A DNA stretch of 64,000 nucleotides from Microvirga guangxiensis (GTDB lineage: Bacteria > Pseudomonadota > Alphaproteobacteria > Rhizobiales > Beijerinckiaceae). This document shows positions 18,403 through 26,524 of this stretch, one piece after another (position 1 is the stretch's first letter; each line of letters begins with the position of its first letter). Made by a program: the position numbers and the translations under genes. Location: contig NZ_FMVJ01000010.1 in the NCBI RefSeq assembly GCF_900102135.1, positions 62,001 to 126,000 of the forward strand, given 5' to 3'. The notes beneath the pieces are model-generated. The model had not been told where the DNA came from and ran no database searches. It saw only the letters and a program-made list of their open reading frames with translations.

Positions 18403-18771
18403 ATGCTGGATAAGGTTCAACTCGACGCCGCCTTTGCCATGTTTTCGGACTACTGGAGTCCGAAGGTTGCGGGCGAAATCAACGACATGCAGATCAAGCT
18501 CGCCAAGTTCAAAGGCGAGTTCATGTGGCATCATCACGACCACGAGGACGAGCTGTTCCTCGTTCACAAGGGAACTCTTCTCATGCGGTTTCGTGACCGC
18601 GATGTCCGGCTCGGCCCCGGTGAGTTCATCGTCGTGCCACGCGGTGTCGAGCATCTTCCCGTAGCGGAGAGCGACGAATGCGAGATCGTTCTGCTTGAGC
18701 CGAGGACCACGCTCAACACCGGAAATGTCGAGAATGAGCGCACGGTTCGCGACCTTGATCGTATCGCTTGA
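18403..18771 (+). CDS. cupin-domain protein
   Basis: 122 residues, a single small cupin barrel. The first cupin motif appears as FMWHHHDHEDELFLVHKG (His-His...Glu) and the second as LGPGEFIVVPRGVEHLPV, which together place a metal ion. Such one-domain cupins act as isomerases, decarboxylases or dioxygenases on sugar or keto acids, or simply bind a ligand. It sits inside the four-carbon acid sugar operon between the PdxA-like fusion and the cyclase, so it probably handles an intermediate or anomer there. AAGGAATAGATC before the ATG serves as ribosome-binding site. Confidence 0.85.
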   Translation: MLDKVQLDAAFAMFSDYWSPKVAGEINDMQIKLAKFKGEFMWHHHDHEDELFLVHKGTLLMRFRDRDVRLGPGEFIVVPRGVEHLPVAESDECEIVLLEPRTTLNTGNVENERTVRDLDRIA

Positions 18772-18782
18772 GGGACACGGCA

Positions 18783-19556
18783 ATGGCGACCGGATCTTCG
18801 CTGGGCCTGTGGCCCGTTCTGAGGGATCTTCAGGGGTGCCGCTGGATTGACCTGACGCATGCCTTCGACAGGAACATTCCTCATTGCAGCTCCTTCGATC
18901 CTGAAGAGCGCATCACGCTCTATCACTATGACGAGGGCATAGGACTCAAGGGCCATGGGTTTCTTGCGCATGAGTATCGGCATACGGGGCAGTGGGGAAC
19001 GCACGTGGATCCCCCGGCCCATTTCATCCGCGGCCTGCGCCATCTCGATGAACTCCCCGTGGAGGAGATGATCCTGCCGCTTGTGGTGATCGACATCACT
19101 CGCCGCGTCGCGGAGGATCCGGACTATTGCGTCTCTCTCGATGACGTTCATGCCTGGGAAGGCCGGAACGGACCTGTTCCGCAGGGCGCTTTCGTGGCAA
19201 AGCGCACCGGCTGGTCGCGCCGCTGGCCGGATGCCATGGCCATGAAGAACTTCGACACCGAGGGAGTTTCGCACTTTCCGGGATGGAGCCTTGAGGTTCT
19301 TCAGTATCTCGCCGAGCGCCGGAACGTCTCCGCAATTGGCCACGAGACCACCGATACGGATCCGGGAGTTGTCGTCTCGCGGCGCGAGGCTCCTCTGGAA
19401 GCCTACTGGCTCGCTCGGGACAAGTGGCAGATCGAGCTTCTGGCCGAACTGAGCGAGCTGCCGGAAGCCGGGGCGATCGTGATTGCGTCTTGGCCTAAAC
19501 CGAGAAAGGGATCGGGCTTCCCGGCACGAGTCTTCGCCATCGCGCCGGTTCAATAG
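18783..19556 (+). CDS. cyclase/kynurenine-formamidase-family hydrolase
   Basis: 257 residues from ATG 18783 (AGGGA upstream); a TTG at 18768 overlapping the cupin stop is less likely. The family metal-binding motif appears as WGTHVDPPAHF (Gly-Thr-His-x-Asp-x-Pro-x-His), with WIDLTHAFDRNIPH near the N-terminus and IGHETTDTDPG late in the protein. Members hydrolyse formamides, lactone-like rings or cyclic amides with Mn or Zn. As last gene of the acid-sugar operon it may open a lactone form of the substrate before phosphorylation. That is an inference from position only. Confidence 0.82.
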   Translation: MATGSSLGLWPVLRDLQGCRWIDLTHAFDRNIPHCSSFDPEERITLYHYDEGIGLKGHGFLAHEYRHTGQWGTHVDPPAHFIRGLRHLDELPVEEMILPLVVIDITRRVAEDPDYCVSLDDVHAWEGRNGPVPQGAFVAKRTGWSRRWPDAMAMKNFDTEGVSHFPGWSLEVLQYLAERRNVSAIGHETTDTDPGVVVSRREAPLEAYWLARDKWQIELLAELSELPEAGAIVIASWPKPRKGSGFPARVFAIAPVQ

Positions 19557-20130
19557 GAAGCAAGAAGCGGCGAATCAATATTGCTCTGTTACCAGGACCC
19601 GTACAGATCTGATCCCAACATTACGGATGCCGTCTGCCGATGATGCATCCCTCGGCCAGCATTGATGCACGAGAACCGATGCCGACTGCTCCTGCACAAT
19701 CCTAGTGGTGGTATCTACGAATCACAGCCAATTGGGAGCGGCACAACGAAAGCGGTATTGGTCATTACAATCCGCATTGTCACCGCTGCTGCGGTTCGCA
19801 GGCAGGAGTATGGCAGCGAGGGCTCGATTATCGGATGCATCGGCCCCCTCGACAATCGACTTGATGACGCCGGCTGAGTCGATCCGAGCGCCATCGCATC
19901 TTTCGATGTGCCCGCCATACGATCCCGACCTACCATAACCTCGAAGGATCTGATTGCTGTGGGAGGCATCCGGGCCTAGAACGGTGCTGGTGTTTCGAGT
20001 ATATTGTGGATCCCCGAGCAATCGTAGCGACTCAGCTAGGCGGCTTGCTAATGGTGTAGGCCCGCCGCTCTCTCAGAGAAAAATGATAGTCAGCTGAGGA
20101 TGTCGCGATAACAGCGGAGCCTAGTAGACA
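19557..20130. other. 574-base intergenic stretch, no gene seen
   Basis: Only short frames without family resemblance or good start sites are present on either strand. The stretch separates the end of the acid-sugar operon from the convergent glxA-like gene and may contain the terminators of both. I picked out no strong hairpin. Confidence 0.5.
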
Positions 20131-21093
20131 CTAGGCACGAACCATACCGAAATGCTCTTTATAGGATTGCGGATTAGTTCCTAAGCGTCGAACAAAGGCG
20201 CGACGCATAGTTTCCTCTGATCTGAAGCCGCACCGCAACGATGCGCGGGCGACGGACGCCCCCTGTTCAAGCAACCGTCGTGCGGCCTCCACACGAATGT
20301 CTTCGACTGCCCGTGCCGGAGTTCTTCCCGTCACACGTTGATAATGACGAGTGAAACTGCGCTCGCTCATGTTCACTTGGTTGGCAAGAGCTGGGACGGA
20401 CAGATCAGCTTGTAGGTTTTCCATGATCCACGCATGGAGACGATCGAAATGACCGTGGCCTCGTTGCAGCGCTAGTACTGAACTAAACTGCGCCTGTCCG
20501 CCCGAGCGCTTCAGATAGACGACAAGGTGTCGGGCCACAGCCAATGCCTCTGCGCCGCCTAGATCGGCCTCAACTAACGCTAAGGCAAGATCAATCCCTG
20601 CGGTAACGCCCGCTGATGTCCAGATACGTCCGTCCTGTATGAATATAGGATCAGGATCGACGCGGACCTGCGGGAAGCGCTTGGCGAACTCAGCACAACG
20701 ATGCCAGTGCGTCACCGCGCGCCGCCCGTCCAGCAGTCCTGCTGTGGCGAGCAGAAAGGCGCCGCTGCAGACAGATGCTGTGCGCGTGGCTGATTCTGAA
20801 CGGCGACGAAGCCATCCGATCAGTTCATGATCGTCGCATGCGGCATTCACCCCGCGTCCTCCAGCCACGATCAGGGTATTCAGAGGTATACCAGGATCAG
20901 GTAGGGAGTGGGCAGCAATCGTAAGTCCAGCACTGACAGTGAAACTGGCATCTTTGGCGACTACAACCGGCTCGTAGGGAGGGCTTTGGCCATCCGTCGC
21001 CGCGAGATCGTTCGCGTATGAGAAAACCTGCAGCGGCCCTGCAACATCAAGAAGCTGAGCATTGGCGAACGTGAGGATCTCTATGCGACGCAT
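20131..21093 (-). CDS. GlxA-family AraC-type regulator with DJ-1-like domain (first)
   Basis: 320 residues from ATG 21093 (MRRIEILTFANAQLLDVAGP, the usual GlxA start). An upstream ATG at 21150 would swallow the palindrome at 21120. Residues 1-190 form a DJ-1/PfpI-type domain with the nucleophile-elbow Cys in TASVCSGAFLLATAGLL, here probably a sensor. Residues 210-320 are an AraC double helix-turn-helix (VPALANQVNMSERSFTRHYQ, then ASLRCGFRSEETMRRAF). It is divergent from the isonitrile-hydratase-like gene at 21179, so it is probably that gene's activator. A second regulator of the same architecture lies at 32250. Confidence 0.88.
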   Translation of the reverse strand: MRRIEILTFANAQLLDVAGPLQVFSYANDLAATDGQSPPYEPVVVAKDASFTVSAGLTIAAHSLPDPGIPLNTLIVAGGRGVNAACDDHELIGWLRRRSESATRTASVCSGAFLLATAGLLDGRRAVTHWHRCAEFAKRFPQVRVDPDPIFIQDGRIWTSAGVTAGIDLALALVEADLGGAEALAVARHLVVYLKRSGGQAQFSSVLALQRGHGHFDRLHAWIMENLQADLSVPALANQVNMSERSFTRHYQRVTGRTPARAVEDIRVEAARRLLEQGASVARASLRCGFRSEETMRRAFVRRLGTNPQSYKEHFGMVRA

Positions 21094-21119
21094 GGGCTTT
21101 GGCGCGATTCGAGGGGTGA

Positions 21120-21135
21120 TTGGCGTTTCCGCCAA
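21120..21135. promoter_or_regulatory. palindrome between glxA-like and inhA-like genes
   Basis: TTGGCG at 21120-21125 and CGCCAA at 21130-21135 form a perfect inverted repeat around TTTC, centred 51 bases before the DJ-1 gene start and 35 bases from the regulator start. It is a plausible operator for the GlxA-type regulator. Confidence 0.5.
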
Positions 21136-21178
21136 CGAATGGCCTGCCATAATCGGATCGTCAACCAGGAGATTCCGA

Positions 21179-21862
21179 ATGGGCCTTCGTTTTGGTATTC
21201 TTGTATTCCCTATGATCCAGCAGTTGGACCTGACCGGTCCCTACGAAGTGTTTGCCTCCGCAAGAGACGCCGAAGTTGAGCTCGTCTGGAAGGATCATGA
21301 ACCAGTCAAGTCTTCCACGGGTCTGACTCTCACTCCTACGGCGAGTTTTAGCGACTGTCCGGACTTCGATGTCCTCTGCGTACCTGGCGGCACGGGAACC
21401 AATCCATTACTCCTTGATGAAACAGTTCTTACGTTCATACGTAAGCAGGCAACTAGCGCACGCTATGTCACTTCCGTCTGCACCGGATCTCTGGTTCTCG
21501 GTGCCGCGGGGTTGCTTAATGGTAGGCGAGCCACCACACACTGGAATGCTCATGATCTTCTGACTCACTTCGGAGCCATTCCCGTCAACGAACGTATCGT
21601 TCAAGATCAAAACATTATTACCGCTGGTGGAGTAACCTCAGGTATCGACTTCGGTCTAGCCGTCATTGCGGAGCTCCTCGGCCGAACAGAGGCAGAGACA
21701 ATCCAGCTGATACTGGAGTACGAGCCCGCGCCACCTTTCCAGTCCGGTACGCCCGAGCGAGCAACGCAAGATGTTTTAGCGACAGCACGGACCCGGCTGA
21801 AGCCGACCCGCTCAGCCCGAGAGGCGATTATCGCTGAGTGGGCTCTCAGCCATGGCAAATGA
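21179..21862 (+). CDS. DJ-1/PfpI family protein, isonitrile-hydratase-like
   Basis: 227 residues from ATG 21179, with AGGAG eight bases upstream; an open extension to 21062 overlaps the divergent regulator. It follows the isonitrile hydratase (InhA) pattern closely: IQQLDLTGPYEVFASARDAE at the start, VLCVPGGTGTNPLL, the catalytic-Cys elbow VTSVCTGSLVLGAAGLL, RRATTHW and ITAGGVTSGIDFGL. Isonitrile hydratase adds water to isocyanides to give N-substituted formamides. The enzyme is cytoplasmic, with no signal peptide. It is divergent from a GlxA-type regulator and next to the respiratory cluster. Other DJ-1 activities remain possible. Confidence 0.8.
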   Translation: MGLRFGILVFPMIQQLDLTGPYEVFASARDAEVELVWKDHEPVKSSTGLTLTPTASFSDCPDFDVLCVPGGTGTNPLLLDETVLTFIRKQATSARYVTSVCTGSLVLGAAGLLNGRRATTHWNAHDLLTHFGAIPVNERIVQDQNIITAGGVTSGIDFGLAVIAELLGRTEAETIQLILEYEPAPPFQSGTPERATQDVLATARTRLKPTRSAREAIIAEWALSHGK

Positions 21863-21889
21863 ACGGCAGAGGATCGCAGGGGGCCACAG

Positions 21890-23206
21890 TTACTGAGTTT
21901 GCTGAGATGCCCTTTCGCGCTTAAGCCGATCTTTGGACAAATCCTCTGGTGGAGGGGTGAGGTGCCAAAGCGCCGTCGTCGCGAGAATGGCCACAACGAG
22001 AATAAGTTCGATCCGCGTCGAGCGGGACAGTTGCGAAACTGCTGCTCGCTCGCCGCCGATTGCTCCGTCCGTCAGCCAGAAACGGTTCCAAACGGCAAGG
22101 GCGAAAACCATGGCGACCAGAGCAAGTTTGACTGAAAGGACTTGTCCATAAGGTGTCACCCATAGCGCGTTGATACTTGGCAGTTGAACCATAGCAAGGA
22201 GCATACCTGCACCGGCAAGTGGGAACACGGCGAACGGAATGGCATGGGTGAATCGCTGAAGAAGCAACTTGCTACCTGCCCCCCACCTCGCGAATGCAAT
22301 CGAAAGCGGGAGAAGGGAGCCAATCCAGAAGATGATCCCGACAGCATGCAGAAACATCGTGGGACGGCTAAGCCAAGGCGGGCGCGTCTCTACCGCATGA
22401 CTCTGCGCAGTCAAAGTGATGCCGGCCAGAACCATTGCGCAGAGGGACAACGACTTTCCGAGCAAGCCTCGCAGGTTAAGCGAAAGGAGTCCAAGGATGA
22501 GGCTTGGGGCAGCAAAAAGTCCGATCTCTATCGTGTCGGTTACGAGGTCATCTCCTGGTGCTGACGTCAAGCTGTCTCCATGTAGAACTGCGTGGCACGA
22601 TGCGAGCAGCTTCAAGCCAGCTGCAGCAATCGCGACAGCAAGACAGCCAACAATCAACCCGCGCACAATCCACACACCAGGCCTCACCCTGCCTGCCACC
22701 CAGTTACTGAAAAAGGCGCCGCCGACACCGACAAGAAGTCCAATACAGAGCACAACTCTCGCGAGCCAAGTCAGAATGGGCGATTGGGCCGTCTCCGCAA
22801 AGATGGTGACGATTGTATCGCTCAGAGCCTCTGGGCGACCGCTTCTCGGACAACTCGCGAGATGCGCGCTGCCGAATCTGCTGGCCAATTCTCCATTGTA
22901 GGCACAATGTCGACAGACCAACGATGCTGGAATATCAAAGACAGCAGCCCAGATCGGAGCGATCCCCGACACGGGGAGCCGCTCAACAGATATGGGCGCC
23001 TGTGATTGCGATTGCGGGGAGTCAATGGTCCTATGTGGTCTTTGCTCTGTCTCAGCCAAAAGGCGATTCTCCGGCTCACCCCAGGCTCGGCCGTCAAGCG
23101 CAATGGTATCCATGCCAAAGGCAAAAACTCCGCCGATGATAGCCATCGCTAGAGCGGCCATCCCGCATCGACGAAGAAGAGGGATGATTGTTAGATCGTG
23201 GAGCAT
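21890..23206 (-). CDS. CopD-like copper-resistance membrane protein
   Basis: About 438 residues from ATG 23206 (GGAG 12 bases upstream); the frame is open to 23314. One N-terminal membrane helix (ALAMAIIGGVFAFG) is followed by a periplasmic stretch with a CRHC motif, then eight helices. The CopD hallmarks are in the second half: LTAQSHAVE, MFLHAVGIIFWIGSLLPL and VKLALVAMVFALAVWNRFW. CopD proteins sit in the inner membrane and take part in copper uptake or tolerance. The neighbouring oxidase genes contain heme rather than copper, so the copper link may concern a shared respiratory stress. It is convergent with the inhA-like gene, the stop codons lying 28 bases apart. Confidence 0.75.
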   Translation of the reverse strand: MLHDLTIIPLLRRCGMAALAMAIIGGVFAFGMDTIALDGRAWGEPENRLLAETEQRPHRTIDSPQSQSQAPISVERLPVSGIAPIWAAVFDIPASLVCRHCAYNGELASRFGSAHLASCPRSGRPEALSDTIVTIFAETAQSPILTWLARVVLCIGLLVGVGGAFFSNWVAGRVRPGVWIVRGLIVGCLAVAIAAAGLKLLASCHAVLHGDSLTSAPGDDLVTDTIEIGLFAAPSLILGLLSLNLRGLLGKSLSLCAMVLAGITLTAQSHAVETRPPWLSRPTMFLHAVGIIFWIGSLLPLSIAFARWGAGSKLLLQRFTHAIPFAVFPLAGAGMLLAMVQLPSINALWVTPYGQVLSVKLALVAMVFALAVWNRFWLTDGAIGGERAAVSQLSRSTRIELILVVAILATTALWHLTPPPEDLSKDRLKRERASQQTQ

Positions 23207-23367
23207 CGCGTCCCAAACTCCGCAATGAAGAGCCTCAGTTAACTTAGGTCGCGCTGTAATAGGGGCGACAGCAGACGTATTCCCTTGGACCAAATGTCCA
23301 ATGCCGCCACTCACACGCCGACTGTAACAAGCCCGCGAAACATCCTTGTGAAACCTTATGGACCACG

Positions 23368-23781
23368 ATGATCGCTATATCGCGCTGGCTTATCGAGAAG
23401 CCCTATCGAGGGACCGTCATCAACATCGCCATGCTGATAACTGTGCTCGCTCTAATTGGAAGTGCAGGCCTGCTCAGGATAGTCGGAGGGGGGGCTGTTG
23501 CCATCGCGGCCGCCCATTTCTTTCTACACGCAGCCAGGCGCGCATTCCTGTCGCGTGCCGCTATGAACCTGTATCAGGCTTTGCTGATATGGGTTCCTGG
23601 TGTCCTAGCCGTCGGCCTCGCAGCAGCAAGCCTTCACGTCCTCACAAGCTATGAATCAAACGCGCTCGAGTATGGAATGGGCACGGTGTTACTCGCCTGG
23701 CAATTGGCGGTGCTGACTGTTGCTGGCTATGACCTCAGGGCTCAGTCAATGCGCCGTAGCACCGCTACAGGGGACTTGTGA
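23368..23781 (+). CDS. small membrane protein, first gene of the bd-type oxidase operon
   Basis: 137 residues with about four hydrophobic helices (INIAMLITVLALIGSAGLL, VAIAAAHFFLHAAR, LYQALLIWVPGVLAVGLAAA, GMGTVLLAWQLAVLTVAGY). No family is recognised. The stop codon overlaps the start of the oxidase subunit gene by one base, so translation is coupled and the protein is probably an accessory or assembly subunit of that complex. The His in AAHFFLHAARR could be a heme or structural ligand, but this is speculative. Confidence 0.7.
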   Translation: MIAISRWLIEKPYRGTVINIAMLITVLALIGSAGLLRIVGGGAVAIAAAHFFLHAARRAFLSRAAMNLYQALLIWVPGVLAVGLAAASLHVLTSYESNALEYGMGTVLLAWQLAVLTVAGYDLRAQSMRRSTATGDL

Positions 23782-25250
23782 TGGACTTCCCACTTTTCCA
23801 CCTTGATCTTCTCGGAAACCGTTGGCTGATCGCCATCATCGCGATTACGCATGTGCTGATCAATCATGGGCTGGCGGTTGGCATGATGCCTCTGATTGCC
23901 GCCATGGAATGGTACGGTCACCGGTCGCAGGACGCGCGCTGGGACAGGCTTGCGTACAGAATCCTTTTTGTCTGCTTCCTTATCACCACCACCATTGGCG
24001 CGCTCACCGGCGTCGGTATATGGTTCTCCGTATCATTGGTGAACCCATACTCCATCGCGAGCCTCATTCGGGTCTTCTTCTGGGCATGGTTTGCTGAGTG
24101 GCTCGTCTTCATCACCGAAGTCTGCCTTATCCTTGCCTATACATTGACTTGGAAGAATTGGAGTACGCGGGGAGGCAAGTGGAAGGTCCGGCACATTAGA
24201 CTTGGATTTGCACTCGCGCTCTTCTCGTGGATTACCATGGCGATCATTGTCGCGATCCTCGGGTTCATGATGGATCCTGGCAATTGGCTAACAGATCACA
24301 GCTTCTGGATTGGAGTGATGAACCCGCTCTATCTGCCGCAGCTGGCTTTCCGGACGCCACTCGCTGCTGCAATGGCTGGGATCATTGCGATGTTTCTTGT
24401 CCTGTTCTACACGCAGCGGGGCGACGCTTTCCGGTATGATGCCTTACGTGCAGTTAGCCTCTGGACCCTAGCCTTTGCACCACTCGTCATCATTGCGGGC
24501 TGGTGGTACTACACGTCTGTTCCTGGCGCGATGAAGGAGAATCTTGGGGTCTCTCTAGGAACACTGGAATTTGCAGACTGGCAGGAGCGGTTCCTCCAAA
24601 TTGCTGCAGCCACCGTGATCACGATCCTGCTCGTTGTCCAGTTCGCGATCTTCAGACCGAAGCTCCTGCCGCGAATTGCACTTGTCATTCCCTTTCTATC
24701 CATCCTGTGGATGACTGGACACTTCGAACGAGTGCGAGAGTTCATTCGAAAACCCTACATTATCGGACGCTACATGTACGCGAACGGCATTCGGGTAGAC
24801 GACTATGCACTGTTGCAACGAGATGGCGTCCTCAAGTATGCGACGTATTCAAACCCGCTTTCTGAAGCCGAACTTGCGGGGATCCCTGACGGTCTGTCGG
24901 AGCCAGAACGATCTGCCCATTTAAGGGCCATTCAGCAAGGTAAAGATGTCTTCATGATTACCTGCTCGCGCTGCCACTCCGGGCACGGCTCCAATAGCAT
25001 CTCAGGCCATTTGCAGCGTATGTTCGGCGATCAGCCTTGGACCCCGGACCTCACGGCGAGCTACATCGAGAATATGCACTACGCGCAGCCTTATATGCCG
25101 CCATTTCCCGGAAGCAAGGCTGAGCTGCGACTTCTTGGTCGTTATCTGGAGCACCTTCAGAACAATAAGGCCCCGATTCCAGGCGCACAGTCGGTCGGCG
25201 TTGTTGTGAACCGCAATCTCTCGACCCGAACCGCGACGCACGACCACTAG
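23781..25250 (+). CDS. cytochrome bd superfamily subunit I-like protein with c-type heme domain
   Basis: 489 residues from ATG 23781. Residues 1-310 form about nine membrane helices arranged like CydA, starting with a helix that carries a His (AITHVLINHGLAVG, His24) where CydA has its heme b595 ligand. The Glu of CydA's GLTMEFQFG loop is not kept (GALTGVGIWF), and the next expected heme-ligand His is an Arg (QLAFRTPLAAAM). Residues about 375-470 are a cytochrome c domain with the heme site CSRCH (395-399) and a likely Met ligand in QPYMPPFPG (439). The c-heme suggests that electrons come from a cytochrome c or are relayed through it, not from quinol alone. c-heme-bearing members of the bd superfamily are known from surveys, but I know of little biochemistry. 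Confidence 0.8.
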   Translation: MDFPLFHLDLLGNRWLIAIIAITHVLINHGLAVGMMPLIAAMEWYGHRSQDARWDRLAYRILFVCFLITTTIGALTGVGIWFSVSLVNPYSIASLIRVFFWAWFAEWLVFITEVCLILAYTLTWKNWSTRGGKWKVRHIRLGFALALFSWITMAIIVAILGFMMDPGNWLTDHSFWIGVMNPLYLPQLAFRTPLAAAMAGIIAMFLVLFYTQRGDAFRYDALRAVSLWTLAFAPLVIIAGWWYYTSVPGAMKENLGVSLGTLEFADWQERFLQIAAATVITILLVVQFAIFRPKLLPRIALVIPFLSILWMTGHFERVREFIRKPYIIGRYMYANGIRVDDYALLQRDGVLKYATYSNPLSEAELAGIPDGLSEPERSAHLRAIQQGKDVFMITCSRCHSGHGSNSISGHLQRMFGDQPWTPDLTASYIENMHYAQPYMPPFPGSKAELRLLGRYLEHLQNNKAPIPGAQSVGVVVNRNLSTRTATHDH

Positions 25251-25264
25251 GGGGCTGCACGGCA

Positions 25265-26335
25265 ATGAATGAACTTCCAATTCCCAGAGAAATTCCGCTT
25301 CCTCAACCAGCGCCTGAACCTGTGTTGGTTGGAGTCCTAATCGTCTTCTTCCTGATGCATATTGTTTTCGTCAATCTAATGGTCGGCGGTGCATTGCTGA
25401 CGCTGTGGTATCAGCTGCGCGGCTTGAAAGAGAAGCGCTACGACGATCTGGCCTACGCCATTGCGTCGACGATTACGGTCAACAAATCGATCGCAGTCGT
25501 ACTCGGTGTCGGGCCCTTGCTTGCCATCAACACGCTCTATACTGTTTACTTCTACTCGGCGAACGCTCTTACTGGAATCTTCTGGATCAGTGTAATTCCG
25601 CTGGTGACTCTCGCATTTCTTCTCACCTACTTGCATAAATATCTTTGGCGACAGATGGAGCCTTTCAAGGAACTTCACATTGGCATCGCTGTGGTCGTCT
25701 GCATTCTCTTCCTGTTCATCCCTTTGATATTCCTGACAAATATCAATCTGATGTTGTTCCCCGAACACTGGGATCGGGTGAAGGGCTTCTTTTCTGCACT
25801 AGCCCTACCAAATGTGCTCCCACGATATGCTCACTTCATTCTTGCCTGTCCTGCGATGACGGGCCTACTCATGGTCTGGCTGTTTCGGAGAAAGGAAAGG
25901 CGCAATTCAACAGTAGCAGGCTTCAAACGTGATGACCTTGTTCGAATGGGATATCGGTGGGCTTTCTGGCCGACCTCCGTTCAGTTCCTGGTCGGGCCCG
26001 TTGTCCTGATGACCTTGCCGCGGACACAGGAAGTCAGCCACGCCGCCATGGCAGTCTTTGGAATTGCGACGGTCGTGGCGCTGGCGATGGCACACCTGAT
26101 GTTCACGGAAATCCGGCGAGCAGGCGAGGCAATTGGACGGAGCTTTGGCGCGATTTGCATGATGATGCTGACCGTTGTAGCGCTTATGGGAACCGGGCGA
26201 CATCTGTATCGTGAGGCAGCCGTCGCACCACATCGTGAGCTTGTACGCGCTAAGACCGAGCAGTACATGCAAGCGGTCGATGAGGCGCGCCAGCAATCCG
26301 CCCGCGATCAGCAATCGGGGGGCGAAGCAAAGTGA
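25265..26335 (+). CDS. partner membrane subunit of the bd-type oxidase
   Basis: 356 residues, starting 14 bases after the oxidase subunit. There are about eight membrane helices (VGVLIVFFLMHIVFVNLMVG, SIAVVLGVGPLLAINTLY, ELHIGIAVVVCILFLFIPL, QFLVGPVVLMTLP, AICMMMLTVVALMGTGRHLY) and a charged C-terminal tail. The first helix carries His and the last His-Leu-Tyr. The size and pairing fit a CydB-like or second CydA-like subunit, but pairwise resemblance to classical CydB is weak to my eye. It probably forms a heterodimer with the c-heme subunit in the cytoplasmic membrane. Confidence 0.7.
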   Translation: MNELPIPREIPLPQPAPEPVLVGVLIVFFLMHIVFVNLMVGGALLTLWYQLRGLKEKRYDDLAYAIASTITVNKSIAVVLGVGPLLAINTLYTVYFYSANALTGIFWISVIPLVTLAFLLTYLHKYLWRQMEPFKELHIGIAVVVCILFLFIPLIFLTNINLMLFPEHWDRVKGFFSALALPNVLPRYAHFILACPAMTGLLMVWLFRRKERRNSTVAGFKRDDLVRMGYRWAFWPTSVQFLVGPVVLMTLPRTQEVSHAAMAVFGIATVVALAMAHLMFTEIRRAGEAIGRSFGAICMMMLTVVALMGTGRHLYREAAVAPHRELVRAKTEQYMQAVDEARQQSARDQQSGGEAK

Positions 26336-26387
26336 TCCCCAACTCCCTTGATCAACGTGGGTCGGAGCGCGACCTTTTTTTGAGAGT

Positions 26388-26421
26388 TAAGGCCCGAGGT
26401 AATCATGCCTTCCGGGCTTGA
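26388..26421 (+). terminator. imperfect hairpin after the oxidase operon
   Basis: AAGGCCCGAGG and CCTTCCGGGCTT face each other around TAATCATG. The stem has mismatches and no long T run follows. It may be an attenuator or weak terminator between the oxidase genes and the sensor kinase. Confidence 0.35.
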
Positions 26422-26454
26422 ATCATCTATCAGACGATTAAGGGATTGATCACC

Positions 26455-26502
26455 ATGGCAACGATCTGGGGTCCGCTCATCCTTCTGTACTTTGCATGCT
26501 AG
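26455..26502 (+). CDS. 15-codon hydrophobic micro-ORF
   Basis: ATG 26455 to TAG 26502 encodes MATIWGPLILLYFAC. AGGGA lies nine bases before the ATG, a good ribosome-binding site, and the peptide is a single hydrophobic stretch. bd oxidases carry tiny single-helix subunits (CydX, about 37 residues), and this could be an extreme analogue. It could equally be a leader peptide for the kinase gene that starts 22 bases later, or chance. Confidence 0.35.
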   Translation: MATIWGPLILLYFAC

Positions 26503-26524
26503 CGCTGCTCGATCTTCTCCGGTA

